Source: Actinomadura violacea
GTDB taxonomy: Bacteria > Actinomycetota > Actinomycetes > Streptosporangiales > Streptosporangiaceae
Direction: 5' to 3'
NCBI RefSeq assembly: GCF_017573465.1
Contig: NZ_JAGEPF010000035.1
Span: 55,704 to 119,703 of the forward strand
DNA length: 64,000 nucleotides
This document shows positions 1 through 8,716 of the stretch, piece by piece. Each line of letters opens with the position of its first letter. Position 1 is the stretch's first letter. The notes below the pieces were generated by a model. It searched no databases. It worked only from the letters and a program-made list of their open reading frames with translations, and was not told the origin of the DNA. The position numbers and the translations under genes are program-made.

Positions 1-65
1 GGCTGGCGCTGGAGGACGACCACGTCGGCGTCTGGCCCGACCGGCCCCGCGAGGAGGGCGAATGA
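1..65 (+). CDS. 3' end of an upstream gene, partial (ABC transporter partner?)
   Basis: An open frame entering from the left edge ends at TGA 63-65 and would encode a tail reading LALEDDHVGVWPDRPREEGE. The stop overlaps the ATG of the next gene (ATGA), so the two are translationally coupled. Since the next gene is a stand-alone ABC ATPase, this is probably a second ATPase or the permease of the same exporter. Only 20 residues are visible, so the product cannot be named. Confidence 0.55.
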   Translation, partial: LALEDDHVGVWPDRPREEGE

Positions 66-784
66 CCGAGCCGATGACGGAGCCGACGACCGGGCCGATG
101 GTCGTCGTCGACGACCTGGTCCGCACCTACCGCACCGGGAAGGTCGAGGTGCCCGCGCTGCGCGGCGCCTCGTTCTCCCTGGCGCCCGGCGAGCTCGTCG
201 CGATCAAGGGCCGGTCCGGGTCCGGCAAGACGACGCTGCTGAACCTGATCGGCGGCCTGGACACCGCCGACGGCGGCACCGTCCGGGTGGACGGCCGGGA
301 GATCGGCGCCCTGTCCGAGGACGAGCTGCTCGTGCTGCGCCGCGACGACATCGGGTTCGTGTTCCAGTCGCACGGCCTGATCCCGGTGCTGTCGGCCGCG
401 GAGAACGTCGAGGTGCCGCTGCGGCTGACCCGGACCGCGCCGGCCGAGCGGGACGAGCGCGTCCGCGTGCTGCTCGCGCTCGTCGGGCTCGCCGAGCACG
501 CCGCGCAGCGCCCCTACGAGCTGTCGGGCGGGCAGCGGCAGCGCGTCGCGATCGCCCGCGCGCTCGCGAACCGGCCGCGGCTGCTGCTCGCCGACGAGCC
601 GACCGGGCAGCTCGACTCCGAGACAGCCGCCGCGATCATGCCGCTGCTGCGCGCGATCGTCGCGGGGGAGGGCGTCACCGTGCTGGTCGCGACGCACGAC
701 CAGGCGCTGCTGTCGGAGGCCGACCGGGTGCTGCACCTGGAGGACGGCAAGATCACCGAAGCGGCGGTGCCGGCGGCGGGCTGA
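62..784 (+). CDS. ABC transporter ATP-binding protein, MacB/LolD type
   Basis: Cytoplasmic ATPase of an ABC exporter (240 residues, full length for the MacB/LolD/FtsE-like group). Visible motifs are Walker A GRSGSGKTT (50-58), Q-loop Gln102, signature LSGGQ (154-158), Walker B LLLADE (174-179) and H-loop His212. The GQLDSE segment after Walker B (usually GNLDSE or GALDSE) fits this subgroup. The start ATG overlaps the stop of the preceding gene, so it belongs to an operon entering from the left. No permease follows, so it probably lies upstream. Substrate unknown; this group often moves lipids, peptides or antibiotics. Confidence 0.92.
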   Translation: MTEPMTEPTTGPMVVVDDLVRTYRTGKVEVPALRGASFSLAPGELVAIKGRSGSGKTTLLNLIGGLDTADGGTVRVDGREIGALSEDELLVLRRDDIGFVFQSHGLIPVLSAAENVEVPLRLTRTAPAERDERVRVLLALVGLAEHAAQRPYELSGGQRQRVAIARALANRPRLLLADEPTGQLDSETAAAIMPLLRAIVAGEGVTVLVATHDQALLSEADRVLHLEDGKITEAAVPAAG

Positions 785-880
785 GGAGAGCCGGAACCCG
801 CGGCCGGGCGGCGTGTCCGGCCGGTTGCCGCGGACGGCGCCTGGGCATGATCCCGGGGGAGTCGGGACGGGAGGTGCGGC

Positions 881-2092
881 GTGGCGGCCGTGGTGCTGGT
901 GGGGACGCTCGATACCAAGGGCGCGGAGTACGGATGGCTGCGCGACCGGATCCGGGAGCTGGGCTGCGACGTCGTCCTGGTGGACGCCGGGGTCGGCGAG
1001 TCCGCCGTCGCGGCGGACGTGCCCGCGGAGCGGGTCGCGGAGGCCGGCGGCGCTTCGCTCGCCGCGCTGCGCGACGCCGGCGACCGGGGCGCGGCCGTCG
1101 CCGCGATGGGGGAGGGCGCGGCGGTCGTCCTCGCCGAACTGGTCGCGCGGGGACGGGCCGACGCGGTCCTCGCCGTCGGCGGGAGCGGCGGGTCGTCGAT
1201 CGCGGCGCGCGCCGTCCGGGACCTGCCGATCGGGCTGCCGAAGCTGATCGTGTCGACGATGGCCGCCGGGGACGTGGCGCCGTACGTCGGCGCGAAGGAC
1301 GTCACGATGACCTACAGCGTCGTCGACATCGCGGGCGTGAACCGGGTGTCGCGGCTGATCCTCGGGAACGCGGCGGCAGCGGCGGCGGGGATGGCGCAGT
1401 CGCGCGCGCAGGAGCCGCAGGAGGCCGCCGACGAACGGCCGCTCGTGGCGGCGTCGATGTTCGGCGTGACGACCCCGGCGGTGGACGCGGCGCGCGAGCG
1501 GCTCGGCGAACTCGGCTACGAGGTGCTGGTCTTCCACGCGACCGGCGCGGGCGGGCGCGCGCTGGAGGGCCTCGTCGACAGCGGCCTCATCGCGGGCGTC
1601 CTCGACCTGACGACGACGGAACTGGCCGACGACCTCGTCGGCGGCGTCCTGTCGGCGGGCCCGGACCGGCTCACCGCGGCCGGACGGCACGGGATCCCGC
1701 AGGTCGTCGCGCCCGGCGCGCTCGACATGGTGAACTTCGGCCCGCGCGAGACCGTCCCGGAGAGGTTCGCGGACCGCAACCTGTACGTCCACAACCCGAC
1801 CGTCACGCTGATGCGGACGACCCCGGACGAGATGGCGGAACTCGGGCGGCGCGTCGCGGCGAAGCTGTCCGCCGCGACCGGGCCGACCGTGCTGTTCCTG
1901 CCGCTCGGAGGGGTGTCGGCGCTCGACGCGCCCGGCATGCCGTTCCACGACCCGGACGCCGACGCCGCGTGCTTCGCCGCGATGGACGGCGCCGCCGAGA
2001 CCGAGAGGCTGGACGTGAACATCAACGACCCGTCGTTCGGCCGCGCGATGGCCGACCGGCTGCACGAGCTGATCACAGGGGGAGCGCAGTGA
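881..2092 (+). CDS. Tm-1-like (UPF0261) ATP-binding domain protein
   Basis: 403-residue protein of the UPF0261 family, related to the N-terminal inhibitor domain of the tomato Tm-1 virus-resistance protein. It has the family features: an early GTLDTKG segment, Gly-rich loops (GGSGGSS near residue 107) and a C-terminal FLPLGGVSALDAPGMPFHDP stretch. The GTG start at 881 follows a GGGAGG ribosome site at 869-874. Its stop overlaps the GTG of the next gene (GTGA). In plants this domain and the next gene's TIM-barrel domain are fused in one polypeptide; here they are adjacent coupled genes. The biochemical role of the bacterial family is not established. Confidence 0.88.
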   Translation: MAAVVLVGTLDTKGAEYGWLRDRIRELGCDVVLVDAGVGESAVAADVPAERVAEAGGASLAALRDAGDRGAAVAAMGEGAAVVLAELVARGRADAVLAVGGSGGSSIAARAVRDLPIGLPKLIVSTMAAGDVAPYVGAKDVTMTYSVVDIAGVNRVSRLILGNAAAAAAGMAQSRAQEPQEAADERPLVAASMFGVTTPAVDAARERLGELGYEVLVFHATGAGGRALEGLVDSGLIAGVLDLTTTELADDLVGGVLSAGPDRLTAAGRHGIPQVVAPGALDMVNFGPRETVPERFADRNLYVHNPTVTLMRTTPDEMAELGRRVAAKLSAATGPTVLFLPLGGVSALDAPGMPFHDPDADAACFAAMDGAAETERLDVNINDPSFGRAMADRLHELITGGAQ

Positions 2093-2910
2093 ACCGTTCG
2101 ACCGTCCTGGAGCGCCTGCGCGCATCGGTCGCGCAGGGCAAGCCGGTGATCGGTGCCGGAGCGGGCACGGGCCTGTCCGCCAAGTGCGCGGAGGCCGGCG
2201 GCGTCGACCTGATCATCATCTACAACTCGGGCCGCTACCGGATGGCGGGCCGCGGCTCCCTCGCGGGCCTGCTGCCGTACGGGGACGCGAACCAGATCGT
2301 CGTCGAGATGGCGTCCGAAGTGCTGCCCGTCGTGAAGGACACCCCGGTCCTCGCGGGCGTGTGCGGCACCGACCCGTTCCGGGTCATGCCCGTCTTCCTC
2401 GACCAGCTGAAGGCGATGGGGTTCGCCGGCGTGCAGAACTTCCCGACCGTGGGCCTCTACGACGGGGTGTTCCGGCAGAACCTCGAAGAGACCGGCATGG
2501 GCTACGACCTCGAAGTGGAGATGGTCCGCCTCGCCCGCGAGCGCGACCTCGTCACCGCGCCCTACGTCTTCGACGAGGACTCGGCGCGCGCGATGGCGGA
2601 GGCCGGCGCCGACGTCCTCGTCCCGCACGTCGGGCTCACCACCAAGGGCAGCATCGGCGCCGGCACCGCCCTCACCCTGGACGAGGCGGTCGCGAAGGTG
2701 CAGGCCATGCGGGACGCGGCCGCCGCGGTCCGCGACGACGTGCTCGTCCTGTGCCACGGCGGCCCCATCGCCGAGCCGGACGACGCCGCCTACGTGCTGT
2801 CCCGCACCGACGGCGTCGTCGGCTTCTTCGGCGCCTCCTCGGTCGAACGGCTGCCGACCGAGCGGGCCATCACCGAGCAGGTGGCCGCCTTCAAGAACCT
2901 GGAGATCTGA
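2089..2910 (+). CDS. Phosphoenolpyruvate hydrolase-like TIM-barrel protein
   Basis: 273-residue TIM-barrel protein of the family annotated as phosphoenolpyruvate hydrolase / TIM-barrel signal transduction protein (PF09370). Visible pieces are IGAGAGTGLSAKCAEAGG near residue 20, the IYNSGRYRMAGRGSLAGLLPYGDAN loop region, GVCGTDP, GVQNFPTVGLYDG, LVPHVGLTTKGSIGAGTA and a closing GFFGASSVERLP. GTG start inside the upstream stop and an ATG for the cupin gene directly after its own stop make a tight three-gene operon. It matches the C-terminal half of Tm-1. Substrate unknown. Confidence 0.88.
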   Translation: MNRSTVLERLRASVAQGKPVIGAGAGTGLSAKCAEAGGVDLIIIYNSGRYRMAGRGSLAGLLPYGDANQIVVEMASEVLPVVKDTPVLAGVCGTDPFRVMPVFLDQLKAMGFAGVQNFPTVGLYDGVFRQNLEETGMGYDLEVEMVRLARERDLVTAPYVFDEDSARAMAEAGADVLVPHVGLTTKGSIGAGTALTLDEAVAKVQAMRDAAAAVRDDVLVLCHGGPIAEPDDAAYVLSRTDGVVGFFGASSVERLPTERAITEQVAAFKNLEI

Positions 2911-3318
2911 ATGCACGTGACTCCCGGCGACGTGACCACGATGACCTTCGACTGGGGCTCGATCAAGTGGTTCGTCACCCCCTCCAGCGTCCAGGGCGCG
3001 GGCAGCACCCTCGGCGAGGTGATCGTCAACCCGGGCAAGGGGCACGCGCGGCACAACCACCCGAACGCCGAGGAGGTCATCTACGTGATCTCCGGTGAGG
3101 CGGAGCAGATGGTGGACGACGGCGAGCCGTTCACAATCCGCGAGGGCGACGCCGTCCACATCCCGAAGGGCGCGTGGCACTCCACCTACAACGCGACGTG
3201 GCGGCCGCTGCGGCTGATCGTCACGTACACGCCGGGCGGTGAGGAGAAGGCCCTCGAAGGCGCCCCCGACTTCTGCCTCCACGAGGCCGGGGCCGTCCCG
3301 GAGTGGCGCCAGGCCTGA
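2911..3318 (+). CDS. Cupin domain protein
   Basis: 135-residue single-domain cupin. Motif 1 includes the metal-type residues HARHNHPNAEEVIYVISGEAE and motif 2 reads HIPKGAWHSTYN. The ATG immediately follows the stop of the TIM-barrel gene, so it is the third member of the Tm-1-like operon. Small cupins bind a divalent metal and act as isomerases, dioxygenases or ligand sensors; which applies here cannot be read from the sequence. Confidence 0.88.
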   Translation: MHVTPGDVTTMTFDWGSIKWFVTPSSVQGAGSTLGEVIVNPGKGHARHNHPNAEEVIYVISGEAEQMVDDGEPFTIREGDAVHIPKGAWHSTYNATWRPLRLIVTYTPGGEEKALEGAPDFCLHEAGAVPEWRQA

Positions 3319-3333
3319 ACCGTCCCTCTGCCG

Positions 3334-3984
3334 CTACTCGTCGCCGAAGGAGCAGTCCGGCGGGTTGTCCGGCGGCTGGAACTGGCCGGTGGGGATGTCC
3401 ATCGGTGCCGCCTTGACGGTGTAGCCCTTCAGCCACCGTCCGTCCGGACCCGCACTGGCCGGGCTGAACGGTGCCGGGCCGCCGCCCATCTGCTGGCACT
3501 GCGGATACACCAGCCCCCACGAGAAGCCCATCCGGTCGTATCGGTGGCCGCGCGGCGACTGGTAGAAGGTCAGGTTCGCCCGCTTCTGGTTCGGCGGGAT
3601 GCCGTGCTCGTCGTCCTGCCGGATGCCCGACACGACCGCCACCGGCCCCGACGCCATCAGGTAGTCGACCTTGATCGTCCCCCAGTGGTGCGTGGACGGC
3701 CCGCCCGGCGCGTCCGGAGCGAAATGGTCGAACCGGACCATCCCGCGGGCGTCGCCCATCACCATCTTGCCGTCGACGAACTTCCACGGCCCGCCGTGCG
3801 CGTCCACGATGAACCGCCGGTAGGGGGTCTGCGGATCGCCGGGGTACTTCAGCCAGGCGTCGCCGGTGACGTGCGACTCCTTGAGGGCCGGCCTGCCGCT
3901 CTCCTGCGCCATCGCCGTCCCGCCGCCGAGCGCGCCGCCCGCCACGAGGGCGGCGGCCGCGACCGCGATCTTCCGCTGCGACAT
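3334..3984 (-). CDS. Secreted protein of unknown function
   Basis: 216 residues starting at ATG 3984 behind a GGGAG ribosome site. The N-terminus MSQRKIAVAAAALVAGG...AMAQES is a Sec signal peptide with an AMA-QE cleavage site near residue 27. The mature part has no family I recognise; it contains repeated Trp/Pro/Asp-rich segments such as GDAWLKYPGDPQTPYRRFIVD and a late pair of Cys that could form a disulfide. It converges on the cupin gene with a 15-bp gap. An upstream in-frame extension exists but lacks a ribosome site. Confidence 0.75.
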   Translation of the reverse strand: MSQRKIAVAAAALVAGGALGGGTAMAQESGRPALKESHVTGDAWLKYPGDPQTPYRRFIVDAHGGPWKFVDGKMVMGDARGMVRFDHFAPDAPGGPSTHHWGTIKVDYLMASGPVAVVSGIRQDDEHGIPPNQKRANLTFYQSPRGHRYDRMGFSWGLVYPQCQQMGGGPAPFSPASAGPDGRWLKGYTVKAAPMDIPTGQFQPPDNPPDCSFGDE

Positions 3985-4117
3985 GTGGGGTCTCCCTTCG
4001 CCGCGGGCGCCCGTCGCCCGCGTCCCCAACGTCGCAGCCGCCGTGGGCCCCGAGCCTCCCCCGCGTGGCCGAAGCCGCTGCCCCTCAGGGGCCGTCCCGC
4101 CTCCCCCGCGCGAGGGG

Positions 4118-4498
4118 TCAGTGGACCTTGCCGCGGACGTAGACCCAGGCGCCGTCATGCCGGACGAACCGGCTGACCTCGTGCAACACCCCGTCCTGCC
4201 CACCGGCTGTGTAGTGCGCGCGGAACTCCACGACGCCCTTGGCGTCGTCCGGCCCGCCGTCCTCGGTGCGGACGATCTCCAGCCGCGTCCACCGCATCGC
4301 GGGGTCGGGTTCGACGCGGTCCGGGCGGGTCGCGGGATGCCAGCTCCGCAGCAGGTAGTCCTCGTCCTGGACGGCGAACGCGCTGAACCGCGACCGCATC
4401 AGCTCCTCGGCCGTCCGCGCCTCCGCCTCGCCCCGGTGCAGCCGCCCGCAGCACTCCCCGTACGGGGTCCCGGTTCCGCACGGGCACTTCTTCGCCAT
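4118..4498 (-). CDS. YchJ/UPF0225 family protein with SEC-C zinc motif
   Basis: 126-residue protein opening with a SEC-C type motif CPCGTGTPYGECCG (Cys5, Cys7, Cys16, Cys17), followed by the YchJ/NTF2-like fold region: LMRSRFSAFAVQDEDYLLRSWHP and VEFRAHY. Length and order match the UPF0225 family. The Cys-rich head probably binds zinc. The cellular role of the family is unknown. It stands alone in this strand. Confidence 0.9.
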   Translation of the reverse strand: MAKKCPCGTGTPYGECCGRLHRGEAEARTAEELMRSRFSAFAVQDEDYLLRSWHPATRPDRVEPDPAMRWTRLEIVRTEDGGPDDAKGVVEFRAHYTAGGQDGVLHEVSRFVRHDGAWVYVRGKVH

Positions 4499-4573
4499 GC
4501 CGCGATTCTCCCGCAGGGACGGCCCGCGCCTGACATGCGGCTATTCCCCCTTCTAGCGGGTAAAGGGACGAAC

Positions 4574-4789
4574 ATGCATGAACAGCATGAAGACGACCTC
4601 GTCGAGTCGCAGGGGGTGAACGCCGGCGGTCCCGTGGACGCCCCGCCGTCCGGCGCGAAGCCGGAAGGCCCCGCCCCCGAGCCGCCGGACGAGCCGCTCA
4701 CCGCCGGGACGCTCGACGACGAGATGGTCGGGCTCCCGTACCAGAAGCCCGGCTACCCCGGCCAGCAGCGCTCCATCGACACCAGCTGA
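4574..4789 (+). CDS. Small acidic hypothetical protein
   Basis: 71-residue acidic, Pro/Gly-rich protein (MHEQHEDDLVESQG at the start, QKPGYPGQQRSIDTS at the end). It is probably disordered. The reading frame has normal high GC3. A short AT-richer stretch (4541-4565, ttcccccttctagcgggtaaag) just upstream could hold its promoter. No family recognised. Confidence 0.55.
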   Translation: MHEQHEDDLVESQGVNAGGPVDAPPSGAKPEGPAPEPPDEPLTAGTLDDEMVGLPYQKPGYPGQQRSIDTS

Positions 4790-4856
4790 ACCGGCCGCGG
4801 CCGGCGGGGCGCCCGATCGTGCCGGACGCCCGCGCCGGCCGGTGCCGCCACCCGGG

Positions 4857-6377
4857 TCAGCCGCCGATGCCCGAGTCCTGCGCGGTCTTCACGATGGTCG
4901 CCGCGTCCTCCGGCAGCAGGTACCCGCCGTCCACGGACCGCTGCGCCGCCGCCTGCACCTTGCCCACGTACCCGGCGTGCGTCGGGTACAGCCGGCTCAG
5001 CACCGGCTCGGCGGTCGGCGGGAACGACGGGTCGGACGGGTCGCCGGCGTCATGCCGGTCCCACGCGTCCTTGTCGCCGTTCCACGGGTCGCGGGCGCCG
5101 TAGAGGCCGCAGAAGACGCCGTCGCCGAGGCCGAGGTTCCGCAGCCCGGTGAGCGTGCGCGTCGGCACCGTCACGTCCGGCAACCGGACGCCGCCCGTCG
5201 CGAGCCCCGTCCGCGGATCGCGCAGCGCCGTGTCGAGGGGCGCGCCGCTCGGCGGCCGCGCCCCGCCCCGCGCCCACGACGCCAGATGGCGCAGCGCCGC
5301 GTTCATCGAGTAGTGCCCCGGACCGTCGTTGAACGGCGCCGTCCCAGCCCGGCAGTCCGGCGCCGGCGCCGCCGACCCCGCCGACTTCTTCAGCGTCGGA
5401 TCACCGAGGTCGTAGGCCCACTGGTCGCCGTGCGACGTGCCCGCCAGCTCCCAGTGCACCACGCTGCCGGTGTCCGGCTGCCGCGCCGCCGACGCCAGCG
5501 GGACGTCGGTCTCGGTGAGCACCACGAACGTCGGCACCGGCAGGTCCGTGCGGATCCGCGACGGGTTCGGCATCGTCAGGGTGTCCGCCAGTTCGCCGCT
5601 GATCGGCGCGCCCACCGCGCTGTTGCTGTGGACCATGAGGCCGTCGTAGACCTTCGCGACCGGCTGCACCGCGTCGGCGTACGTCGTCATGAACCCGGCC
5701 GACTGCGACTCGCCGTCCGCCAGCAGCGTCCGCACCTTCAGCCCGCCGAGCGGGTCCGGGCCGTCCGGCGCCCGCAGCGCCCGTCCGGCCTGCGAGAAGA
5801 TGTCGTAGGAGTACGCGTCGCCGGGGTGGACGAGCGTCCCGTACCGTTCGGGATCCCAGCCCTTCAGGCCGTGAATCTCGCCGAGCCCGCCGTTGACGCC
5901 GACCGCCTGCGCCGAGACGCCCACCCACGCGTAGCCCTCGCGCAGCAACTCGTCCCGCTCGAACCAGTAGTCCGGCGACAGCTCCAGCTGCCCGCTGACG
6001 TTCAGCCATTCGACGACGACCGTCCCGTTGAACTTCGCCGGGTCCGTAGGCCGCCGGACGAGCAGCCGGGTCTTGTACGCGGCTGTGCCGGACTCGCGCA
6101 CGTTCCATCGTCCGTCCGAGCCCCACAGCCCCGCCTTCGCGTACGAGTGCGCGGTGCCGGAGATGAAGTACTCGTTCTCGGTGTAGCCGAACGAACCGAG
6201 ATCCTCGGCCGCGGCGAGGAACGGGAAGCCGTGTTCGCCCGCAGGCGGGACGCTGACGACCGGGTCGTCCGCCTCCGCGCGGGCGGACGGCGCCGCGCCG
6301 ATGAAGGCGCCGAAGAGCACCGCTCCCAAGGCCGCGGCGACGGCCCGCCGCTTCGGTGACCGCAGGGGTATTCGCAC
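4857..6377 (-). CDS. Secreted alpha/beta hydrolase domain protein (PF20091-like)
   Basis: 506 residues from GTG 6377, chosen because AAGGAGG lies 6-7 bases upstream and a clear signal peptide follows (VRIPLRSPKRRAVAAALGAV...APSARA). The mature enzyme fits the large alpha/beta hydrolase family with a GES-type nucleophile elbow (ADGESQSAGF) and the common NGTVVVEWLNVSGQ and PTDPAKFNG segments. It acts outside the cytoplasm, probably as an esterase or lipase. Substrate unknown. Longer in-frame starts up to 6785 run through non-coding-like sequence. Confidence 0.82.
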   Translation of the reverse strand: MRIPLRSPKRRAVAAALGAVLFGAFIGAAPSARAEADDPVVSVPPAGEHGFPFLAAAEDLGSFGYTENEYFISGTAHSYAKAGLWGSDGRWNVRESGTAAYKTRLLVRRPTDPAKFNGTVVVEWLNVSGQLELSPDYWFERDELLREGYAWVGVSAQAVGVNGGLGEIHGLKGWDPERYGTLVHPGDAYSYDIFSQAGRALRAPDGPDPLGGLKVRTLLADGESQSAGFMTTYADAVQPVAKVYDGLMVHSNSAVGAPISGELADTLTMPNPSRIRTDLPVPTFVVLTETDVPLASAARQPDTGSVVHWELAGTSHGDQWAYDLGDPTLKKSAGSAAPAPDCRAGTAPFNDGPGHYSMNAALRHLASWARGGARPPSGAPLDTALRDPRTGLATGGVRLPDVTVPTRTLTGLRNLGLGDGVFCGLYGARDPWNGDKDAWDRHDAGDPSDPSFPPTAEPVLSRLYPTHAGYVGKVQAAAQRSVDGGYLLPEDAATIVKTAQDSGIGG

Positions 6378-6570
6378 GGTTGCCTCCTTGAAGCACTGGT
6401 CGGGGGGAAGCACAGTGTCGGCTGCCGCCCCGCCCCCGGCATCGGGGAAATCGCCAGTCCGGCGCACGGGCCGGTGATTCCGCCGATGCCGGGACGGCCC
6501 GCCGGGCCCTACGTTCCTGCGCTGTCCGGCCCCGAACCCGTCGGGGCCCGGCGAGCAGAAAGAGGCCCGC

Positions 6571-7230
6571 ATGTCCCTCTCCGCGTCCCTGCGGCGGCTC
6601 ACCGCCGCCGCGTTCGCCGGCGCCGTCGGCGCCGCCGGACTGGCCACCCTGTCCACCGCCCCCGCGTCCGCCGCGAGCTGCTCGGACGTCGACGTCGTCT
6701 TCGCCCGCGGCAGCGGCGAGCTGCCCGGCCTCGGCATCGTCGGCACGCCGTTCGTCAGCGCCCTCAAGGGCGACCTGCCCGGCAAGTCGGTCAGTTCCTA
6801 CGCGGTGAACTACGCCGCCGACTACGCGCAGACCAGCGCCGGCCCGGGCGCGACCGACATGAGCAACCACGTCAAGTCCGTCGCCGCGTCCTGCCCGGGC
6901 ACCTCGTTCGTCCTCGGCGGCTACTCGCAGGGCGCCAGCGTCACCGACATCGCCATCGGCATCAAGACCCTGCTCGGCACCGGCGGCACGATCCCGACGG
7001 ACCTCGCTCCCCGCGTGAAGGCCGTCGTCGTCTACGGCAACCCGCTGCGCCTGTACGGCCAGACCATCAACACCGCCAGTTCCCTCTACGGCCCGAAGGC
7101 GAAGGAGTTCTGCAACACCGGCGACCCCGTCTGCGCGAACGGCGCCGACATCGCCGCCCACCTCACCTACGCCACGAACGGCACCGTCCCCCAGGGCGCC
7201 CAGTTCGCCGCCGCCAGGATCAACTCCTGA
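6571..7230 (+). CDS. Cutinase family protein
   Basis: 219-residue secreted serine esterase. The signal peptide ends near residues 34-36 (ASAASCS). Catalytic triad candidates are Ser119 in GYSQG, Asp185 in CNTGDPVC and His197 in AAHLTYA, the classic cutinase order. Cys37/Cys108 and Cys181/Cys188 are placed for the two family disulfides. Typical activity is hydrolysis of cutin, polyesters or lipids at the cell surface. A strong hairpin terminator follows. Confidence 0.93.
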   Translation: MSLSASLRRLTAAAFAGAVGAAGLATLSTAPASAASCSDVDVVFARGSGELPGLGIVGTPFVSALKGDLPGKSVSSYAVNYAADYAQTSAGPGATDMSNHVKSVAASCPGTSFVLGGYSQGASVTDIAIGIKTLLGTGGTIPTDLAPRVKAVVVYGNPLRLYGQTINTASSLYGPKAKEFCNTGDPVCANGADIAAHLTYATNGTVPQGAQFAAARINS

Positions 7231-7240
7231 CCCCACGCCA

Positions 7241-7274
7241 CGAGCCCCCGCCCACCCGCGCGGGCGGGGGCTCG
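7241..7274 (+). terminator. Hairpin terminator after the cutinase gene
   Basis: Perfect 13-bp inverted repeat (CGAGCCCCCGCCC / GGGCGGGGGCTCG) with an 8-base loop, beginning 10 bases after the cutinase stop. No U-tract, as is common for actinomycete terminators. Confidence 0.75.
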
Positions 7275-7317
7275 CCGCCATGCGGTTCGGTGCCTGGCCT
7301 CGGGGTATCCGGCGCCT

Positions 7318-8100
7318 ATGGGTCTTACCTTTGGCAAATCCCGCTCACCGGGCCCAAGCCGCGCGCTGGCCGGGACGATCGGTGCCGCCGCCGGCGCCGC
7401 GGCCGCCGCGAGCCTGATGCTCGGCCGCAAGGCGGTGACCGTCTCCAAAATCGGCAAGGGGCATCCGCTCAAGCACCGCGTGCTCGACCTCGCGGCCGGG
7501 ACCGTGCAGACGAAATATCCGCTCATCGCGATGAGCACCTATCTCAACGGCTTCCACATGTACGCCGACGAGATGGGACGGCAGGTCGAGGCATCGCATT
7601 TCTGCGTCCACCTGCGCCACGATCTGCACCAGTGCGTGATCTTCGACCGCAACGCGCCCGACGCCCGCCTGATCGGCATCGAGTACATCATCAGCGGCGA
7701 ACGTTTCCGCGCCCTTCCCGACGATGAGAAACGGCTCTGGCACAGCCACCACTACGAGGTCAAGTCCGGCATCCTGACGGCCCCCGGAATCCCCGACATG
7801 GCCGAACGGGCCTACTTCGAGGACCTCGTGACGACCTACGGAAAGACCTTCCACACCTGGCAGTACGACCGCGACGACTTCCCCTATGGGGTCCCGCAGC
7901 TGATGATGGGCCTGACGGAGGACGGCCAGGCCGACGAGGAACTGATCCACTCCCGGGACCGCAGGCTTGGCATCTCGACCCCCGACAAGCGCCGCGACCG
8001 AGCCGACATCCCAATGCCGGAAGTAGCCGCAGGTGCCAACTCCTGGGAAACCGGCCGCACCGTCCAAACCCGCCTCGAAGAAATGGACTTCAAACGCTGA
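7318..8100 (+). CDS. OBAP/DUF1264 family protein
   Basis: 260-residue protein of the oil-body-associated-protein-like DUF1264 family. Diagnostic segments are YLNGFHMYADEMGRQVEASHFC, RLIGIEYIISGERF, LWHSHHYEVKSG and QYDRDDFPYGVPQLMMG. An N-terminal Ala/Gly-rich stretch (AAAGAAAAASLMLG, residues 23-36) may be a membrane anchor or signal. The gene stands alone downstream of the cutinase terminator. The function of bacterial members is unknown; a lipid-related role is a guess from the plant name. Confidence 0.85.
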   Translation: MGLTFGKSRSPGPSRALAGTIGAAAGAAAAASLMLGRKAVTVSKIGKGHPLKHRVLDLAAGTVQTKYPLIAMSTYLNGFHMYADEMGRQVEASHFCVHLRHDLHQCVIFDRNAPDARLIGIEYIISGERFRALPDDEKRLWHSHHYEVKSGILTAPGIPDMAERAYFEDLVTTYGKTFHTWQYDRDDFPYGVPQLMMGLTEDGQADEELIHSRDRRLGISTPDKRRDRADIPMPEVAAGANSWETGRTVQTRLEEMDFKR

Positions 8101-8399
8101 CCTTTCCCCGCGCCACTCCGAAAAGCGCTCCGCCGTCGCCAGGCCCCTCAGCGTGATCCTGCCCAAAATCCACGCACAGCGCACCGCGCCGCAGGACAAG
8201 CCCACCACCCGCCGAACCCCCGACGCCCCGGCCAGGCCGCGCCCGATCACCCACGCCTGGGACCACTCTGGGAACGCCCGATCCTGTCCATCACGGGCTC
8301 ATTCACCGTCGCGCGCTACCAGTGACATTACGGTAACACGCGGGAGGCTGGCTTGCAGGTGATTTTCCTCGTCTCTGTCGATCAAAGCCCCGCCATCGA
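8101..8399. other. Gene-free stretch
   Basis: About 300 bases with no convincing reading frame. An AT-richer patch around 8321-8380 could be an old promoter for the RHS remnant that follows. No repeat or hairpin stands out. Confidence 0.5.
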
Positions 8400-8716
8400 G
8401 TGCACGCGTGGCAGGGACGGCCCCCGGCCGACCCCCAGCAGATGAACGGCTACACCTACGCCAACAACAACCCCGTCACCCATGCCGACCCTGACGGCAC
8501 CTGCCCACCCGACATCTGCGGCAACGGCATCACCAACGTCGGACAAAAAGGCCCTGGGCAAAACCGGCGGATGCGGACACGACTGCGGACCCGCACTCCG
8601 CGGCTTCGGACACGTACCTTCTGGCGGTGGCAGCGGAGGCGGCGGCTACTCCGTCGACAAACCCGTCAACATCCGCGATCATGCTGTGATCAGCCGTCCC
8701 CACGGATGCTGGTGAA
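8400..8716 (+). pseudogene. RHS-repeat core C-terminal fragment, decayed
   Basis: The frame at 8400-8560 encodes MNGYTYANNNPVTHADPDG, the hallmark end of an RHS-repeat core just before the variable toxin tip, followed by a short unrelated tip. The thousands of residues normally upstream are missing. After about 8560 the tip sequence appears to continue in another frame (ending SVDKPVNIRDHAVISRPHGCW), suggesting a frameshift. This is a relic of a polymorphic toxin or orphan RHS tip cassette and is not likely to be expressed. Confidence 0.6.

Noticed and set aside
847..2088. Long open frame upstream of and in frame with the TIM-barrel gene
   Set aside because: It is the shadow of the UPF0261 gene: extremely Arg-rich with wrong codon-position GC. 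The true start is GTG 2089.
7318..7420. Signal peptide of the DUF1264 protein
   Set aside because: The hydrophobic Ala/Gly stretch has no clear cleavage site, so I list it only as a possible anchor.
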